From Mesorhizobium sp. YIM 152430 (GTDB lineage Bacteria > Pseudomonadota > Alphaproteobacteria > Rhizobiales > Rhizobiaceae): 64,000 nucleotides of DNA. Below, piece by piece: positions 39,828 through 47,061 of this stretch. Within the stretch, counting starts at the first letter, position 1, and the number at the start of each line of letters is the position of its first letter. The stretch spans positions 1 to 64,000 of the forward strand of contig NZ_JARGES010000027.1 in the NCBI RefSeq assembly GCF_029210365.1. Reading direction: 5' to 3'. The position numbers and the translations under genes were made by a program. The notes below the pieces were generated by a model. The model ran no database searches and was not told where the DNA came from. It was given only the letters and a program-made list of their open reading frames with translations.

Positions 39828-40250
39828 ATGCGGGTTCTGATTTGCGGTGGCCGAGACTTCGGAACGTCCACCGATGAGAAACACTGGATGCTCGACCAGC
39901 TCACGCGATTGAATGCCCAGCACGGGTTCTCCGCGATCATCGAGGGCGGCGCTCCTGGCGCTGATACGGGCGCTCGCATCTTCGGTGAGATTTCGAGCAT
40001 TCCAGTCGAGACGTTCCGGGCGGACTGGCGGAAGCATGGCCCGGCCGCCGGCCCGATCCGCAATCAGCGCATGATCGATGAGGGCAAGCCCGATGTCGTC
40101 ATCGCATTCCCGGGCGGTCGCGGCACGGCAGACATGGTGCGGCGTGCTCGTACGGCGGGTCTCCGGGTCATAGAGGCGTCAGCAAAAGAAAACCCCGCCG
40201 AAGCGGGGCCGTCGTGTCCAATTTCTACGAAAATTGGTCAGCCTGCTTGA
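39828..40250 (+). CDS. SLOG-family protein (DUF2493, YspA/cpYpsA-related)
   Basis: A 140-aa Rossmann-like SLOG domain: RVLICGGRDFGTSTDE at the N-terminus, IIEGGAPGADTGARIF in the middle, and FPGGRGTADMVRRARTAGL (about residues 93-111). The family is predicted to bind nucleotides or ribosylated ligands. The start follows an agaagga SD. The last 20 or so codons run through a terminator hairpin of the convergent gene, so that tail is probably not conserved. Confidence 0.82.
   Translation: MRVLICGGRDFGTSTDEKHWMLDQLTRLNAQHGFSAIIEGGAPGADTGARIFGEISSIPVETFRADWRKHGPAAGPIRNQRMIDEGKPDVVIAFPGGRGTADMVRRARTAGLRVIEASAKENPAEAGPSCPISTKIGQPA
40184..40208 (-). terminator. Terminator of the leftward toxin/antitoxin-like operon
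   Basis: On the minus strand CCCCGC-TTCG-GCGGGG is followed by TTTTCTTTT, about 30 bases after the stop at 40238. It lies inside the 3' end of the convergent SLOG gene. Confidence 0.75.
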
Positions 40251-40627
40251 GGCGGGGCAAGTACCCGGATTTTCCCAGCTTCGATCGTCGGCCCACCATC
40301 AAATGCATACGTTACAGTTATTTCACCAGCGGACGGCACCTCAACAGGCAGCCCGGCCATGGCAAACACTGCCGGGGCATCACTTGAGGTAATATCCGTG
40401 TCGCCTGTAGCCTCAAATTTCGAGCGACCGGTTGGACCGGAAAGGACCATGTGAAAATGATGTTTTCCCTTCGCGAGCCCATACACGCGAGTCCAGAGCG
40501 AAATACCAAGATTTGCAGGCATGACGCCAGGGACAATATCTGAGCCATACACTCCGATCAAAATATGCTTGCCTGTATTCTCTAAGCGGACATCATCGCA
40601 AAACACTGTTTCTGCGCGGATTTTCAA
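40238..40627 (-). CDS. DUF6941-like protein with TTG start
   Basis: A 129-aa, mostly beta protein starting with TTG, whose T overlaps the stop of the HTH gene (TTGA); a ggag SD lies 8 bases upstream. TVFCDDVRLENTGKHILIGV at the N-terminus resembles the DUF6941 family, whose function is unknown. It is the third gene of a leftward three-gene unit with a toxin-like and an XRE gene. Confidence 0.6.
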   Translation of the reverse strand: MKIRAETVFCDDVRLENTGKHILIGVYGSDIVPGVMPANLGISLWTRVYGLAKGKHHFHMVLSGPTGRSKFEATGDTDITSSDAPAVFAMAGLPVEVPSAGEITVTYAFDGGPTIEAGKIRVLAPPQAG

Positions 40628-41067
40628 TTTGTAGTCTCCAGCCGGTTTGTCCGGGCAGTGGTCACAGCACCTACTCGAACAAACGTATTGGAACCCGTTG
40701 TCCCCGAGCTTGAGCGATTTGCAGCTGGGTAATCGCTGTGTTGTTCGGCCGTCGGCAAATTATTGCAGCCACGATCAGCGGGACGATCCAAGTCGATCGA
40801 AAAGTTTGGATTCCCGCGGAGAGCCCAAACCAATTCCGCGACGCTTTCGAGCGTTAGGTTGCTATAGCCAGACAGGCATCGGTGAATACGCGAGCGATCT
40901 ACGTCAAGCAGTGCCGCCAACTGCTGCTGAGTGAGGTGATCAGTAGCCTTCCTCGCCAGAAAGGCATTTTGCAGCTGACTGCCAACATGAGAGACAAATC
41001 TCGCGACGGATTCACTCTTCTCGTCGAGCAAGAAGAAGTGGCCGTCTTCCAATTCATTCTGAGACAA
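40624..41067 (-). CDS. XRE-type HTH protein, antitoxin-like, TTG start
   Basis: A 147-aa protein with an HTH around residues 43-75 (LTQQQLAALLDVDRSRIHRC, then LTLESVAELVWAL) as in HigA-like antitoxins. The start is TTG at 41067, since a perfect AAAGGAGG sits 6 bases upstream; no ATG is available after the toxin stop. The C-terminal half is low in complexity. It is coupled to the toxin-like gene (14-base overlap). Confidence 0.7.
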   Translation of the reverse strand: MSQNELEDGHFFLLDEKSESVARFVSHVGSQLQNAFLARKATDHLTQQQLAALLDVDRSRIHRCLSGYSNLTLESVAELVWALRGNPNFSIDLDRPADRGCNNLPTAEQHSDYPAANRSSSGTTGSNTFVRVGAVTTARTNRLETTN

Positions 41068-41539
41068 TGTCGGCCTCCTTTGCTCCAGCTTGATATTTTG
41101 GTTCGTCAAGATCGGTGTCGGCTCGGTGTAACTTGGCATCGATGCGGTGCCGCTCATAGAGCGACTTGTCATTTTTGAGGTTCTCGAAAAGGTCACCCTT
41201 CACAGCAATGAAGCAATCTCTGGTTGGAACCCATCCGAAAAATCTCAGGTCGGGTGTCCTCATTTCCCAGATATCATCGGACGAGGGGCTCATTCTTTGG
41301 AACATCCTCGAACCGATGAAGGCATGCCCCGCATTGTAAGATTGAAGGATTGCCAACGCTTGCTGGGCCGGGGCGATATGGTCTCGATAAAACGATCTTG
41401 CCGCCTTAACATCAGTGTTCAACCATCCAAGAAACCCCGGATCTGCATAAAAGCGACGGTCTTCAAATTCCGTCCGCTTCAACCGCACACGTACGCGGAC
41501 AAGCACTCCGGTAGCTGCTAGCTCATCAAGTGTTGCCAT
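41054..41539 (-). CDS. RelE/HigB-like toxin with N-terminal extension
   Basis: A 161-aa protein. The C-terminal half has DDIWEMRTPDLRFFGWVPTR and DKSLYERHRIDAKLH, resembling the RelE/HigB (Gp49-like) mRNA-interferase core. The first 75 residues are an extra domain. Followed immediately by an XRE gene, the usual toxin-first HigBA order. The start at 41539 (ATG) is preferred; TTG at 41551 is possible. Toxin activity is inferred. Confidence 0.6.
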   Translation of the reverse strand: MATLDELAATGVLVRVRVRLKRTEFEDRRFYADPGFLGWLNTDVKAARSFYRDHIAPAQQALAILQSYNAGHAFIGSRMFQRMSPSSDDIWEMRTPDLRFFGWVPTRDCFIAVKGDLFENLKNDKSLYERHRIDAKLHRADTDLDEPKYQAGAKEADIVSE

Positions 41540-41606
41540 ATAAGTCAACAAATCCCAAGCGGCAATAACCCATTATGATTAACGATTGGCAATTGGCGGC
41601 AGCCCA

Positions 41607-41846
41607 TCATGCCTCGCCTTCCTCGCGCACCTTCCGGCCCTTCTCTGTCAGCCGGAACCAGAACTGCATCCCGCGGCCCGGCACGAGTTCGACCAAGCCC
41701 ATATCGACCAAGCTATCGACGGTCCGCTGTTCGTGGCCGATGAAATAGTTCAGTTCCCGCCCCACGCTGTCCTCATGATCGAACCCGTCGTCCAGCTTGA
41801 TCATCATGCGGATTTGCGCGGTGGAGAGGTCGGACAGGCGGGTCAT
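41607..41846 (-). CDS. Small winged-helix-like protein, 79 aa
   Basis: The start at 41846 overlaps the repressor stop (ATGA). The pattern (LSTAQIRMMIKLDDGF, then SLVDMGLVELVPGRGMQFWF) looks like a compact winged helix for DNA binding. It is cotranscribed with the repressor and may adjust its action. No family is recognised. Confidence 0.6.
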   Translation of the reverse strand: MTRLSDLSTAQIRMMIKLDDGFDHEDSVGRELNYFIGHEQRTVDSLVDMGLVELVPGRGMQFWFRLTEKGRKVREEGEA

Positions 41847-42508
41847 GCCGTTTTCAGCTTCAACTGACCCTGCACGCCGCCTTGGCGCTCGATCTGGTTC
41901 GTCATGCGGCGAAGCTGGTTTGCGCGGATCGTCACGTAGATCTCGCCCACCCATTCAAGCTCTTGATCCTCGATCGGATGGTCGTTCCAAGATTCGAGCG
42001 TGTAGCCCCGCGCGCCGCGCCGGATCGTCTTGAGGAAGCGCCGGCCGTCGCGCGTCCGTACCGCCGCTTCCTCGCCAAGGAATGAATCGGTCCCGCGCTT
42101 CTGCTCGCGCCAAACGATAATCACGTCGCCCTCGTCATAGCGGGGCAGCATCGAAATACCTTTGACCTGGAACGCGATCATGTCGCCTGGCAGCGGAATG
42201 CGCAGCGTGATCTGGTCGAGGCCCTCCGGCGGCGTCTGCTCGAAGTCGGGATCGATCTGCGCGCCCGCTCCGACGAAGCCCATCAGCGCGACGGTGCTGG
42301 TCGGCTCTTCGATGTCCTCGGGATCGCGGTAGAGATCATCGGGCGTAACGCCGAGAGCGTCGGCAATCGGCATCTCCCTCTTCGGCATGATCCGCGTGTG
42401 GCTGTTTTCGATACGGCTGATCGTCTGCCACTGGACGCCGATAGCGTCGCCAAGGTCGGTCTGGGTCCAGCCCTTGGCCTCTCGGAGTTCTTTGACGCGG
42501 TTCTTCAT
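41843..42508 (-). CDS. S24/LexA-like phage repressor (CI-type)
   Basis: A 221-aa repressor. The XRE HTH lies in residues 5-60 (GWTQTDLGDAIGVQWQTISR). The self-cleavage module has an Ala-Gly site in FVGAGAQI (about 78-85), Ser119 in GISMLPRYDEGDVI and Lys160 in RRFLKTI. RecA-assisted cleavage would induce the prophage. Start at 42508 is preferred; an upstream ATG at 42529 lies inside an operator. It should bind the five ATCGCA-N5-TGCGAT sites. Confidence 0.9.
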   Translation of the reverse strand: MKNRVKELREAKGWTQTDLGDAIGVQWQTISRIENSHTRIMPKREMPIADALGVTPDDLYRDPEDIEEPTSTVALMGFVGAGAQIDPDFEQTPPEGLDQITLRIPLPGDMIAFQVKGISMLPRYDEGDVIIVWREQKRGTDSFLGEEAAVRTRDGRRFLKTIRRGARGYTLESWNDHPIEDQELEWVGEIYVTIRANQLRRMTNQIERQGGVQGQLKLKTA

Positions 42509-42527
42509 GCCGCAATCGATATCAAAC

Positions 42528-42544
42528 ATCGCAAAAAATGCGTA
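42528..42544. promoter_or_regulatory. Repressor operator copy OR-a
   Basis: ATCGCA-AAAAA-TGCGTA, one half-site imperfect. It shares its last base with the next copy, so this pair is end to end, directly in front of the repressor gene. Confidence 0.7.
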
Positions 42545-42560
42545 TCGCACGAAATGCGAT
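42544..42560. promoter_or_regulatory. Repressor operator copy OR-b, perfect palindrome
   Basis: ATCGCA-CGAAA-TGCGAT, with both half-sites exact, 17 bases. It is centred 16 bases from OR-a and 33 bases from OR-c. Confidence 0.75.
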
Positions 42561-42568
42561 CTTAGAGG

Positions 42569-42598
42569 TTGACGATATCGCAAAAACTGCGATATAAG
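42569..42598 (+). promoter_or_regulatory. Rightward early promoter (PR-like)
   Basis: TTGACG (42569-42574), an 18-base spacer and TATAAG (42593-42598). The operator at 42577-42593 fills the spacer. It is placed to drive the Cro-like gene and the rightward replication operon. Confidence 0.7.
42577..42593. promoter_or_regulatory. Repressor operator copy OR-c, perfect palindrome
   Basis: ATCGCA-AAAAC-TGCGAT with flanking symmetric AT pairs (42575-42595), the longest dyad of the set. It lies between the -35 and -10 boxes of the rightward promoter. Confidence 0.75.
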
Positions 42599-42621
42599 GC
42601 TTGAAAGAACGGAGCCTGTTG

Positions 42622-42879
42622 ATGTCCCTCAAAGATTGGCGCGAAGCGAACGGATGCAGCACCCAGCAGCTCGCAAAGGAGCTTGGTCTGGATGAGAAGT
42701 CCGGACCGGGCACTGTCTGGCGCTGGGAGACTGGCCGCAGCCGCCCCGACGCCGATGTGATTGCCAAGATCACCGAAATCACGAGCGGCGCAGTCACCGC
42801 CAACGACATGCACGAGACGCGCCTCGCGTTCCTCCGCTCGAAAGAAGACGAGAGCGCCAGCGAAGAGGCGGCCGCATGA
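42622..42879 (+). CDS. Cro-like / YdaS-like HTH protein
   Basis: An 85-aa protein with one HTH (NGCSTQQLAKELGLDEKSGP, then TVWRWETGRSRPDADVI). The start at 42622 has a ggagc SD. It is divergent from the S24 repressor, with three operators between them, so a Cro role is likely. The C-terminus is acidic. Confidence 0.8.
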   Translation: MSLKDWREANGCSTQQLAKELGLDEKSGPGTVWRWETGRSRPDADVIAKITEITSGAVTANDMHETRLAFLRSKEDESASEEAAA

Positions 42880-43574
42880 GCGTGATCTTCCTCAGGGCTG
42901 ATCCATACTGGATCGACATGATGGTGCCGATCGCTGCATCTGATGCCGCGAACCTCTACTGGTGCTCTGACATACCAGCCGCCGAAATCATCGACGCGTA
43001 CGCTCCCGACCTTCATCCCAACCAAATTGCGTCGTTGGCCGGCGCCGCGTTCAGCCCGTTCGTTTGCGAGGAATGCGATTCCGCTGTCATCGTAGCCTCG
43101 CGAACTAAGGCGCAGGAGCTTTTCAGTCAGGAACGGCGTCGAGCGCGTCGACCCGGACGCTGGGATCGATGGAGCCGGCTGCTTTGCTCCGATTGCCGCC
43201 AAGCCCGCCGCGATCGGGAAATTGCCCCTCTTCTCAGAGAACAGCACAGTCGTCAGCGTCGCGAGACGGAACTCCGCACGATGCCATATCAAGAGTATCT
43301 GCGGACGCCAGAATGGGCCGCCCGTCGAAAGGATGCGCTCCGCCGAGCACGGTTTCATTGCCAGACATGCGCAGGCGGCGGGCAGCTTCACGTTCACCAT
43401 CGGACATATGTTCGTCGCGGCGCTGAACATTCGAGCGACCTGATCGTCTTGTGCGCCGACTGCCACGACCTTTTCCATAAGCACGGCAAGTTGGCCAACG
43501 GTGGCCGCGCGTTCGCCTCCAAAGTGGAGAACGCCACCCGCCGCACCCCCGCTACGGGAGAAGCGCAGCCATGA
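42876..43574 (+). CDS. HNH endonuclease
   Basis: A 232-aa protein. The C-terminal HNH with zinc knuckles is CQTCAGGGQLHVHHRTYVRR followed by LIVLCADCHDLFHKHGK (about residues 169-206). The N-terminal part has two further Cys pairs (CEEC, CSDC). The start overlaps the Cro-like stop (ATGA). A nicking or packaging-related role is possible; the target is unknown. Confidence 0.82.
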   Translation: MSVIFLRADPYWIDMMVPIAASDAANLYWCSDIPAAEIIDAYAPDLHPNQIASLAGAAFSPFVCEECDSAVIVASRTKAQELFSQERRRARRPGRWDRWSRLLCSDCRQARRDREIAPLLREQHSRQRRETELRTMPYQEYLRTPEWAARRKDALRRARFHCQTCAGGGQLHVHHRTYVRRGAEHSSDLIVLCADCHDLFHKHGKLANGGRAFASKVENATRRTPATGEAQP

Positions 43575-43837
43575 CCCCTAACAAGCTGGAAATCATCATC
43601 AGCGACGTGCGCGGGGTAGGGCGTTTCCTTCGCCAAGTCGTCGCGATCTTCGCCTTGCTCGTCATACCGGTATCGATCGGCATCGCTGTCGAGAGTGCGC
43701 CCATGCAGTGGGTCGGCTTCGTCTGCGGGATCATCCTGCTCTTGTCGTTCGCGCACAAAAGCAACGGGCAGCACAAGTTCAAGACGACCGACGAGGCTCG
43801 CGCCTTCCTCGACAAGATCGATCGCGGGGAGGCGTGA
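43571..43837 (+). CDS. Small two-TM phage protein, 88 aa
   Basis: There are two hydrophobic segments (about residues 22-40 and 46-62) and a charged C-terminus (TTDEARAFLDKIDRGEA). Membrane protein of unknown role. The start overlaps the HNH stop by 4 bases. Confidence 0.6.
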   Translation: MTPNKLEIIISDVRGVGRFLRQVVAIFALLVIPVSIGIAVESAPMQWVGFVCGIILLLSFAHKSNGQHKFKTTDEARAFLDKIDRGEA

Positions 43838-44350
43838 ATGACCGTCTCTCTCACCCACGCCGTTGCGGTTGCCGTCGAGAAGTTCGCAGACTGCGGACCT
43901 GGCAAGTGGTGGTTCGTCCATCACCCTGACGGCTTCCTTATCGAGTGCGCCCTTCAACAGCGCGCCGAACAGATCGCGGCCGAGATCAACGCCGGCCGTT
44001 CCACTTCGCCTGACAAGTTTTGCGTACAGGCGAGCGCCGACCGTGACGCTGGCCACATGCCAACATGCGCGCTCACCCCGCGAGATGACCTCACGGTCGG
44101 CACCGATTCCCCAGAGCGCGAACCGGGCAACCCCGAAGTATGCGCGATCTCCCCCATGCGTTCCCATTCTGGGGATAGCCGGCCGGCGGCGCATGACCCC
44201 CTCAAATCCTACGCGACTAGCCCGGCCGGCGAATCTATTCAGCGCGAGCGCAAGCCCATGCGGCCTCTTTGCCAGCGCCCAGGCATGTGCGGCGGCTACG
44301 GCCGGAAGCATTGCGGACCCTGCGAACGTGCGGCGGGAGTGGCGGCGTAA
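43838..44350 (+). CDS. Hypothetical phage protein, 170 aa
   Basis: The frame starts at the base after the previous stop and ends in a TAATG junction with the next gene. The N-terminal half may be a small domain (FVHHPDGFLIECALQQRAEQ). The middle is low in complexity and the C-terminus has a Cys-rich cluster (CQRPGMCGGYGRKHCGPCE), perhaps a zinc knuckle. Confidence 0.5.
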   Translation: MTVSLTHAVAVAVEKFADCGPGKWWFVHHPDGFLIECALQQRAEQIAAEINAGRSTSPDKFCVQASADRDAGHMPTCALTPRDDLTVGTDSPEREPGNPEVCAISPMRSHSGDSRPAAHDPLKSYATSPAGESIQRERKPMRPLCQRPGMCGGYGRKHCGPCERAAGVAA

Positions 44351-44535
44351 TGGCGTACATCCCGAACCGCACCTGGACCGTGGCCGATGTCGATAGGGTG
44401 ACTGATCTCGGCTTCAACCACTATTCGATCTCCGACATTGCCATGCTGGTCGGGCGCTCCGTCGAGGACGTGCGCAAGCTGGTCGTTGAGAACGGGATTT
44501 TCGTGCGGCCGGATGACAAGGCGGGGTCGCGATGA
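44350..44535 (+). CDS. Small HTH-like phage protein, 61 aa
   Basis: A single helix-turn-helix-like unit (FNHYSISDIAMLVGRSVEDV) makes up most of the protein. The TAATG start overlap and ATGA end overlap support it. It may be a DNA-binding regulator of the rightward operon. Confidence 0.6.
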   Translation: MAYIPNRTWTVADVDRVTDLGFNHYSISDIAMLVGRSVEDVRKLVVENGIFVRPDDKAGSR

Positions 44536-44864
44536 GCTACCTCCACTGGCATGTCGGCATGAAGGTCGTTTGCGTCGAAGGCGCCAACCGAGAACACGGC
44601 TACGGCGATGAGAAACTGCCGGAGACAGGGCGGGTCTACACGATCCGCGAGATCAAGCCGTGCATGGGGTCGGGCGTTGTTTGCATAACGCTCCGAGAGA
44701 TCGTCAACGAGAAGCGGACCTACTTCCAAGTCGACCTCCGTCGTGAGGTGTTCGGTGAGTGTGCGTGGCCCGCCCATACCTTCCGCCCGATCCAGGACCG
44801 CAAGACCGACATCAGCGTCTTCACGGCCCTCCTGAACGATCAGAAGCAGAAGGAGCCGGCATGA
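44532..44864 (+). CDS. Hypothetical phage protein, 110 aa
   Basis: A beta-rich protein with segments VGMKVVCVEGANRE and RVYTIREIKPC that resemble an SH3-like barrel. It is coupled at both ends by 4-base overlaps. The function is unknown. Confidence 0.6.
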   Translation: MSYLHWHVGMKVVCVEGANREHGYGDEKLPETGRVYTIREIKPCMGSGVVCITLREIVNEKRTYFQVDLRREVFGECAWPAHTFRPIQDRKTDISVFTALLNDQKQKEPA

Positions 44865-45037
44865 CCTGGTGGCTCTCATCATTCGTAATCGTTCTGGTTG
44901 TCGGCGCCATAGCCGCAGCGCGCGTCATGATCGGCAAGGCTCAAGCTGTTGCTCGAGACGAGTACGAGTTTGCGCGCGCGCCCATCGTCGACCACGAGCC
45001 GATCGTTTCTGAACTCCGGCGCGGCGGGGCGATCTGA
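44861..45037 (+). CDS. Small single-TM phage protein, 58 aa
   Basis: An N-terminal TM helix (WLSSFVIVLVVGAIAAARVM) is followed by a charged tail. It has an ATGA overlap at the start and a TGATG at the end. The function is unknown. Confidence 0.55.
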   Translation: MTWWLSSFVIVLVVGAIAAARVMIGKAQAVARDEYEFARAPIVDHEPIVSELRRGGAI

Positions 45038-45252
45038 TGCCCCGTATGCCGGTCCAAACAACTCGAGTTGCACTGCCGTACGATCTTGGCGGGTCCTCTG
45101 GCCGTGCATTCGTCATTCCCTTTCTGCCTTTCGCCATCGAGCCGTTCAGGCCCGGTGCCGATGTCTCCAACGCTTCAAATCGTAGCGATGGAGACAGGGC
45201 ATGTGTGACCGCAGACGGTGCGAATCCGCACCCAATGAGGGCGAGTTCATGA
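45037..45252 (+). CDS. Uncertain small ORF, 71 aa
   Basis: The frame is linked to both neighbours (TGATG at the start, ATGA at the end), which favours translation. The amino-acid composition (Pro, Ser, Asn) looks weak and no motif is visible. Confidence 0.4.
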   Translation: MPRMPVQTTRVALPYDLGGSSGRAFVIPFLPFAIEPFRPGADVSNASNRSDGDRACVTADGANPHPMRASS

Positions 45253-45617
45253 GCGAGAGTGCAGCAGCACATGAGGCGTTCGAAATGCTGAACGCCGCAA
45301 CGCGACAGGAGTATCGCGGCTGGGGAGATACCCAGACCGCGGCGCGCGACAGGGCAGCAAGTAAGGCTGGGGTAACGCCGGCCCAAGCTGAACGGCTCTG
45401 GAAGCACTGGCGATCGATGAAGTCGATGAACGCCGACGTCTACCGGGGCCTGCGCAACAAGTACGGGCACCTGTGCTCGATCATCGAAAACGCCGCCGAT
45501 GCGGTCGAGGCCAAGCGGCACGAAATCGAGGGAAATCATGCGTCTTTGGAACGCAGTCAAACGGCTGGCGGTCGAGCTGTGTCGGCTCGCCAGATCCACC
45601 ATCAGGCAGATCGGTAG
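45249..45617 (+). CDS. Hypothetical phage protein, 122 aa
   Basis: Starts MSESAAAHEAFEMLNAATRQ and has a helical body (GVTPAQAERLWKHWRSMKSM) with the look of an HTH. It could bind DNA. The start has no strong SD but overlaps the previous stop (ATGA). Confidence 0.6.
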   Translation: MSESAAAHEAFEMLNAATRQEYRGWGDTQTAARDRAASKAGVTPAQAERLWKHWRSMKSMNADVYRGLRNKYGHLCSIIENAADAVEAKRHEIEGNHASLERSQTAGGRAVSARQIHHQADR

Positions 45618-45750
45618 GCGGCAGATGAGCTATGCTTTCGCCGCCGCAGCCGCCGCTGCCATTGTCATCGCTCTGATCGTCTTCGATGCGAGCGCTCTTG
45701 GCATGTCGGAGCCTTCGGGCGTTCAGCGCGCGAATGCGTGGGGGTGGTGA
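45538..45750 (+). CDS. Small single-TM phage protein, 70 aa
   Basis: A basic N-terminus and one TM helix (AFAAAAAAAIVIALIVF). Start at 45538 has a gaggg SD but overlaps the previous gene by 80 bases; the alternative ATG at 45625 has an aggcgg SD and avoids the overlap, giving 41 aa. The end overlaps the next gene in TGATG. Confidence 0.5.
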   Translation: MRLWNAVKRLAVELCRLARSTIRQIGRRQMSYAFAAAAAAAIVIALIVFDASALGMSEPSGVQRANAWGW

Positions 45751-46961
45751 TGCGCCAGCCAACCCTCTTCGAAGGTTCTAAGCGTCTCGTATATGACGAT
45801 GCGGTCGACCTGACAGTTCAATCCTTGCAGGCCTACGGACCGTCGCATGATCACTGGGCAATCGCGTGGTCGGGCGGGAAGGACAGTTCAGCCCTGCTCA
45901 CCCTGGTCGTCCACCTGATCGACGTCGGCCGGATAACAGCGCCAAAGACACTGACCGTCTTTTATGCCGACACCCGACAGGAGTTGCCGCCGCTCGCGAT
46001 CGCCGCGCAGGCGATAATGGCGCAACTCGCTGCGCGCGGCATCCGGTGTGAGGTAGTGACGGCGCCGCTCGACAAGCGGTTCCTCGTCTACATCCTCGGC
46101 CGGGGCGTGCCGCCGCCCAACAACAACACGCTCCGGTGGTGCACTCGGCAGATCAAGATCGATCCGATGGCGGGCGCGCTGGAGGCTCGCCTCGACACGC
46201 TCGACGGCAACATCCTGATGCTGACCGGTGTGCGGCAGGGCGAAAGCGCCATCCGCGACAATCGTATCGCGATGTCCTGTGGCAAGGACGGTGCTGAATG
46301 CGGGCAGGGCTGGTATCAGGAGGTCTTGCCGAACGCTAAGGGCATCCGCGGTCGGATAGCGACCCTGGCGCCGCTGCTCCATTGGCGCGTCTGCAATGTC
46401 TGGGACTGGCTGCGCATCTACGCTCCGATCAAGGACTATGGCGGATGGTCGACGGCCGCGATCGCCGATGCCTATGGCGGTGACGAGGCCGAGGAGAAAA
46501 ATGCGCGCACAGGCTGTGCAGGCTGCCCGCTCGCTTCGAAGGACCTGGCGCTGGATACCATCGTCGCAATGCCCGATTGGTCGTATCTGGCGCCGCTCAA
46601 GGGATTGAAGCCGCTCTATCGCGAACTGCGGCTTCCGACCAACCGGCTGCGCAAAGCAGGCATCGAAACTCTCAAGGACGGCTCGATTGCTGCCAACCCA
46701 CAGCGCATGGGCCCGCTCACGTTCGATGCGCGGCTGATGGGACTTGATCGCGTCCTGTCCATCCAGTCGGACTGCAACAACGGCGCTCGGCAGCAAAACC
46801 GACCGACTATCGATCTCCTCAATCGAGAGGAAGAAGCCCGCATCCGCGAACTGATCGCGGCCGAGACGTGGCCGCAAGGCTGGGACGGCGACGAGCCGAC
46901 GGCCGACACTCCCATGGCATCGATCTTCGCCGACGGCTCCATGCAGCCGCTGCTGGTTTGA
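45750..46961 (+). CDS. DndC/PAPS-reductase-like PP-loop protein
   Basis: A 403-aa protein. PP-loop SGGKDSS (residues 41-47), followed by TLRWCTRQIKIDP and a later cysteine pair in TGCAGCPLASKD. This is the PAPS-reductase/DndC arrangement of an ATP-pyrophosphatase with Fe-S-type cysteines. DndC supplies sulfur chemistry for DNA phosphorothioation, but no other dnd gene is present. A role in nucleic-acid thio-modification or sulfur metabolism is inference. A DNA methyltransferase gene follows almost directly. Confidence 0.78.
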   Translation: MRQPTLFEGSKRLVYDDAVDLTVQSLQAYGPSHDHWAIAWSGGKDSSALLTLVVHLIDVGRITAPKTLTVFYADTRQELPPLAIAAQAIMAQLAARGIRCEVVTAPLDKRFLVYILGRGVPPPNNNTLRWCTRQIKIDPMAGALEARLDTLDGNILMLTGVRQGESAIRDNRIAMSCGKDGAECGQGWYQEVLPNAKGIRGRIATLAPLLHWRVCNVWDWLRIYAPIKDYGGWSTAAIADAYGGDEAEEKNARTGCAGCPLASKDLALDTIVAMPDWSYLAPLKGLKPLYRELRLPTNRLRKAGIETLKDGSIAANPQRMGPLTFDARLMGLDRVLSIQSDCNNGARQQNRPTIDLLNREEEARIRELIAAETWPQGWDGDEPTADTPMASIFADGSMQPLLV

Positions 46962-46974
46962 GGGAGCGCCCCGA

Positions 46975-47061
46975 ATGACCTCCTCCCTCCGCCTTTTCAT
47001 CATCCTCTCTCTCCTTTCCTCGGCAGGCATAGCCGGGCTCGCATGGAGTGGGATGCGATGA
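46975..47061 (+). CDS. Very small hydrophobic protein, 28 aa
   Basis: After a gaggg SD the frame reads MTSSLRLFIIILSLLSS-like residues (Leu/Ile/Ser-rich) and ends in an ATGA overlap with the methyltransferase start. It is probably one membrane helix. It may mainly serve translational coupling. Confidence 0.45.
   Translation: MTSSLRLFIILSLLSSAGIAGLAWSGMR

Noticed and set aside
42522-43484. A 320-codon antisense frame across the Cro-like and HNH genes
   Set aside because: Runs through the operator region and shows no domain; the HNH gene on the plus strand is convincing.
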